Shown here piece after piece: positions 61,576 to 64,000 of a DNA stretch of 64,000 bases. A model generated the notes under the pieces. It searched no databases, was not told the origin of the DNA, and saw nothing but the letters and a program-made list of their open reading frames with translations. The stretch covers positions 33,499 through 97,498 of the forward strand of contig CAMHSJ010000007.1 in the NCBI GenBank assembly GCA_946187935.1, read 5' to 3'. The stretch comes from an uncultured Clostridia bacterium (GTDB lineage: Bacteria; Bacillota; Clostridia; Saccharofermentanales; Saccharofermentanaceae). The position numbers were made by a program, and so were the translations under genes. Numbering within the stretch: the stretch's first letter is position 1; every line of letters starts with the position of its first letter.

Positions 61576-62496
61576 ATGAACAAGAAACTGATAGCTGTCA
61601 TTATAGGCATAGTGGCTCTTATTGCAGCCGCAGGTGCCATTCTGTTTTTCGTCTTTAACAAAGAGGACAGTTACCGTCTGCTTAAGCTTTATGAATTTGA
61701 AGGAACCGGCTTGGTATCAAGGGAAGGCAAGGGCGACATTACGCCTTATGCCAACATGGTCCTCGAGAGCGGAGATAAGATCTCGCTTGAGACAGGCATC
61801 CTTACGATCCAGGCTGATGAGGATAAGTTTATCCACCTTGACGAACATACAACGATCCGGCTCGTTGCGAGCGGCACAAGTGCCAACAGCAAGACGCAGA
61901 TAGAACTGCTTGACGGCGGCATCACGAGTGATATCAGGAACAAGCTTTCAGTTGACTCGACTTATGAGATCAACACACCGAACTCAGCGATGTCCGTAAG
62001 AGGTACTGTATTCTACACATTCATCTATGAGATCGACGGCGTTAAGTATACGAGAGTATGCTGCTTCGAAGGTGAGGTGGAAACGAGACTCGTCTATAAG
62101 GACGGAACTGTATCCGAAGAGACTGTTTCCGTACTGAAGGGTAAGGAAGTCATCATCTACGAAGACGGCACCACTACAGATTACCTGTATTCAGAGCCGC
62201 AGGACATTGACTACAACACACTTCCTGAAGAAGTCCTTGAAGAATTAAGAGACCTCATCGACAACGACGGCAAGGATCTGTCTATTACAAGTCCTGAGAT
62301 CACACGTATCCTTGAAGGTCCATACAACGTAACATTCACATATAACGGAAACGTATTCGGAACCCAGACAGTAGACAAGGGAGACATTGCACAGGTTCCT
62401 ACGCTCAGTCCTTCCCTGACAGGAGGATGGGACTTTAATTTCTCAGAGCCGATCGAGCGCGACACCACGATCGAGTGGCTGGAAGAGGAGGTATGA
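61576..62496 (+). CDS. Membrane-anchored FecR-domain protein
   Basis: A 306-aa protein: an N-terminal anchor span (residues 4-27), a FecR domain (LVSREGKGDITPYANMVLESGDKISLETG ... INTPNSAMSVRGTVFY), and a linker followed by a small beta unit (TFTYNGNVFGTQTVDKGDIAQVP) that resembles a Listeria-Bacteroides/flg_new repeat, ending in an acidic tail. FecR proteins sense or regulate surface systems. ATG 61576 has GAGGTG at 61567-61572. Five bases separate it from the large secreted protein, so they form one operon. Confidence 0.82.
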   Translation: MNKKLIAVIIGIVALIAAAGAILFFVFNKEDSYRLLKLYEFEGTGLVSREGKGDITPYANMVLESGDKISLETGILTIQADEDKFIHLDEHTTIRLVASGTSANSKTQIELLDGGITSDIRNKLSVDSTYEINTPNSAMSVRGTVFYTFIYEIDGVKYTRVCCFEGEVETRLVYKDGTVSEETVSVLKGKEVIIYEDGTTTDYLYSEPQDIDYNTLPEEVLEELRDLIDNDGKDLSITSPEITRILEGPYNVTFTYNGNVFGTQTVDKGDIAQVPTLSPSLTGGWDFNFSEPIERDTTIEWLEEEV

Positions 62497-62500
62497 TCCT

Positions 62501-64000
62501 ATGAAGACCAGAAAGACCTCATTTAAGAAGATAATAAGCGCCTTGCTCTGCTGTTCGCTCGTAATGCAGTTCGGCTGGCAGTTAGCAGGAATCAGAGTTA
62601 ATGCAGCGACAACACTGGCCGTTCAGAATACTGAGATAGGACCTGTCATCACGCTGACAGCTGATATGCCTGATAATCCGGTCTATATCGTCAGTGATGT
62701 AAATGGTTACAGGATATCCTGTGAAGACGACGGCTTTGAGGATCAGGTCTTCAGCGAGATCGGTATGATAACTATTGAAGGTGCGGTAGAGCTTCGTATC
62801 ATGACCGATATCAAGACCGAGATAGAGATGGGAGAAGCAGCTGCCCAGGTCTATGTCGAACCCGGAAAGACTTTCGAGTGTGATAACCTGTATGCCAGGG
62901 GCGGAACTTTTTATAACTACGGAACGATCAAGTCTAATGTGTTTATCGCACAAAGCTTGACTGAGTCAGATTCAGCGTTTTCTTTTATAAACAGCGGAAC
63001 CATTGAAGCTGCCACGATTAATCTATCTTACGCTCCCAGTGGTTTCAGCAGTTCTCCAAACGCAGAATATATTGCATCGTCTTCATTCACAAACGGCAGC
63101 GAGGCGCTGGCAGGTACAGTCGTGGCAGATCGGGGAACTGTTATCGTGAACTACGGAGGGACGTTTACTCTTCAGGTCGATGGCGCCGAAACAATTGTAG
63201 ATTCATACTTGGAGAACAAGTCCGCATATGCATTGTTTGATGATGCAAATGTTACTCTTGATGATGTCCCCGATATTTGTGTCGGAGAGGCCCCTGATTT
63301 CAGCTCATTGATACACACTGCAGCAGGATATGAAGGCACACCTTATATTGAGTATTCCCGTTCTGCAACAACCGGATATTCAACAGAATTACCTACATCA
63401 GCAGGTCAGTACTATGTCCGTGCCCATGCGCCCTCATCAGGATCTTATCTTGAGGATTACTCTGATGCACAACTGTTTGATATTAAGTATCTTGATGTAA
63501 GTGAACAGTTCTCTGACGGCAACTATTTCACTTTCGGGAACGTTGTTGACGGAAGATACGTTAATGGCGATGTAAAGGTTGTTCCGCTCTCAGACGCTTA
63601 CCAGATATCATTCATGGGTGAAAGGTTTGCTGATTATGCAATGGTCAGTGAAGAGGATGTTCTCGTTGACGGACATCTCAATGAGCCTTATATAATGTTC
63701 AAGCTTAAAGACAAAGACAGTGGTGCTGAAACAGATAATCTGTATGTAACCAGCTCAATGTCTGCTAATTTTGAAGATCTTGTTTTCGATACAGATGAAC
63801 CGTATTTCTTTATCAACGATGAAGAACCGTACGCTGTTGAAAATGGTGACGTGATTATGGCTTATAATCCTGCCATCACCGTTGAAGATACGACATTGGC
63901 AAGCGTTACTGATGGCGAAAACACATACACTGAAATCAATGGCAACGATGATAATAAGCTGGAGACCACCATCAGGCTGACGACAACACCAGGAACAAGT
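62501..64000 (+). CDS. Large secreted surface protein, N-terminal 500 codons (partial)
   Basis: An open frame runs from ATG 62501 (site GGAAGAGGAGG at 62481-62491) to the window edge without a stop. A signal peptide (KKIISALLCCSLVMQFGWQLAG, cut near VNAA) leads to a long acidic Ser/Thr/Gly-rich beta-type exterior with YxxGG and NxGT turns, typical of repetitive adhesins. Nothing identifies a substrate or anchor yet because the C-terminus is missing. It is coupled to the FecR-domain gene. Confidence 0.75.
   Translation, partial: MKTRKTSFKKIISALLCCSLVMQFGWQLAGIRVNAATTLAVQNTEIGPVITLTADMPDNPVYIVSDVNGYRISCEDDGFEDQVFSEIGMITIEGAVELRIMTDIKTEIEMGEAAAQVYVEPGKTFECDNLYARGGTFYNYGTIKSNVFIAQSLTESDSAFSFINSGTIEAATINLSYAPSGFSSSPNAEYIASSSFTNGSEALAGTVVADRGTVIVNYGGTFTLQVDGAETIVDSYLENKSAYALFDDANVTLDDVPDICVGEAPDFSSLIHTAAGYEGTPYIEYSRSATTGYSTELPTSAGQYYVRAHAPSSGSYLEDYSDAQLFDIKYLDVSEQFSDGNYFTFGNVVDGRYVNGDVKVVPLSDAYQISFMGERFADYAMVSEEDVLVDGHLNEPYIMFKLKDKDSGAETDNLYVTSSMSANFEDLVFDTDEPYFFINDEEPYAVENGDVIMAYNPAITVEDTTLASVTDGENTYTEINGNDDNKLETTIRLTTTPGTS

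Overview
The window looks like chromosomal DNA of a low-to-mid GC Bacillota of the class Clostridia, probably a gut or rumen anaerobe. The reasons are the hpt-ftsH pair, AGGAGG-type ribosome sites, a T-box ahead of ilvBH, RNase J, a bifunctional Rel, a 3D-domain cell-wall protein, a domain-swapped GH3 beta-glucosidase of the Ruminococcus/Butyrivibrio kind, and a VTC/DUF4956/DUF4353 set. Species cannot be read from the sequence. There is no phage, insertion sequence, CRISPR array or rRNA. The window is ordinary core genome with islands of little-known genes.

Layout. 1-8.2 kb: tail of an unknown gene (tilS by position), hpt, ftsH, xpt and a four-gene BMP-type nucleoside ABC importer, which together form a purine-salvage block. 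8.2-11.3 kb: two GNAT acetyltransferases, a small phosphoesterase, a Cys-rich DUF3795-like protein and a lipoprotein. 11.3-20 kb: T-box plus ilvBH, then an attenuated carA followed by a single reading frame that fuses carB to dapF, then a HAD phosphatase. 20-29 kb: a zinc-ribbon membrane protein, recJ, rel, a small lipoprotein, and on the minus strand RNase J and an SH3/3D protein. 29-37 kb: a 54-aa membrane protein, proS, a transglutaminase/LRR surface protein and a MacB-like ATPase with a giant FtsX-type permease. 37-44 kb: an AraC regulator divergent from a GH3 glucosidase, a membrane J-like protein, a pseudouridine synthase, an Smr-like protein, family 4 UDG, a gene remnant, tRNA-Gln and an ACT protein. 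44-49 kb: a two-component system divergent from VTC, DUF4956 and DUF4353 genes. 49-64 kb: NSS transporter, ADP-ribosylglycohydrolase, Tiki/EreA-like membrane protein, GH2 glycosidase, MBL hydrolase, an internally deleted MATE gene, an esterase, a zinc-ribbon protein with repeated PF[KR] motifs, three poorly known genes, a FecR-domain protein and the first 500 codons of a large secreted protein.

Points most worth attention: the in-frame CarB-DapF fusion with both halves complete; xpt, which seems to start at AUU behind a near-perfect Shine-Dalgarno; three copies of one 29-bp palindromic element placed at the ends of genes; the car leader with a possible 28-codon leader peptide; TTAAG direct repeats between the two-component system and the VTC operon; and a palindromic pair of facing -10 boxes at 59.2 kb, one of which should give a leaderless mRNA. 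Several annotated starts were moved to match ribosome sites. All family names are from recognition of motifs; no database search was run.
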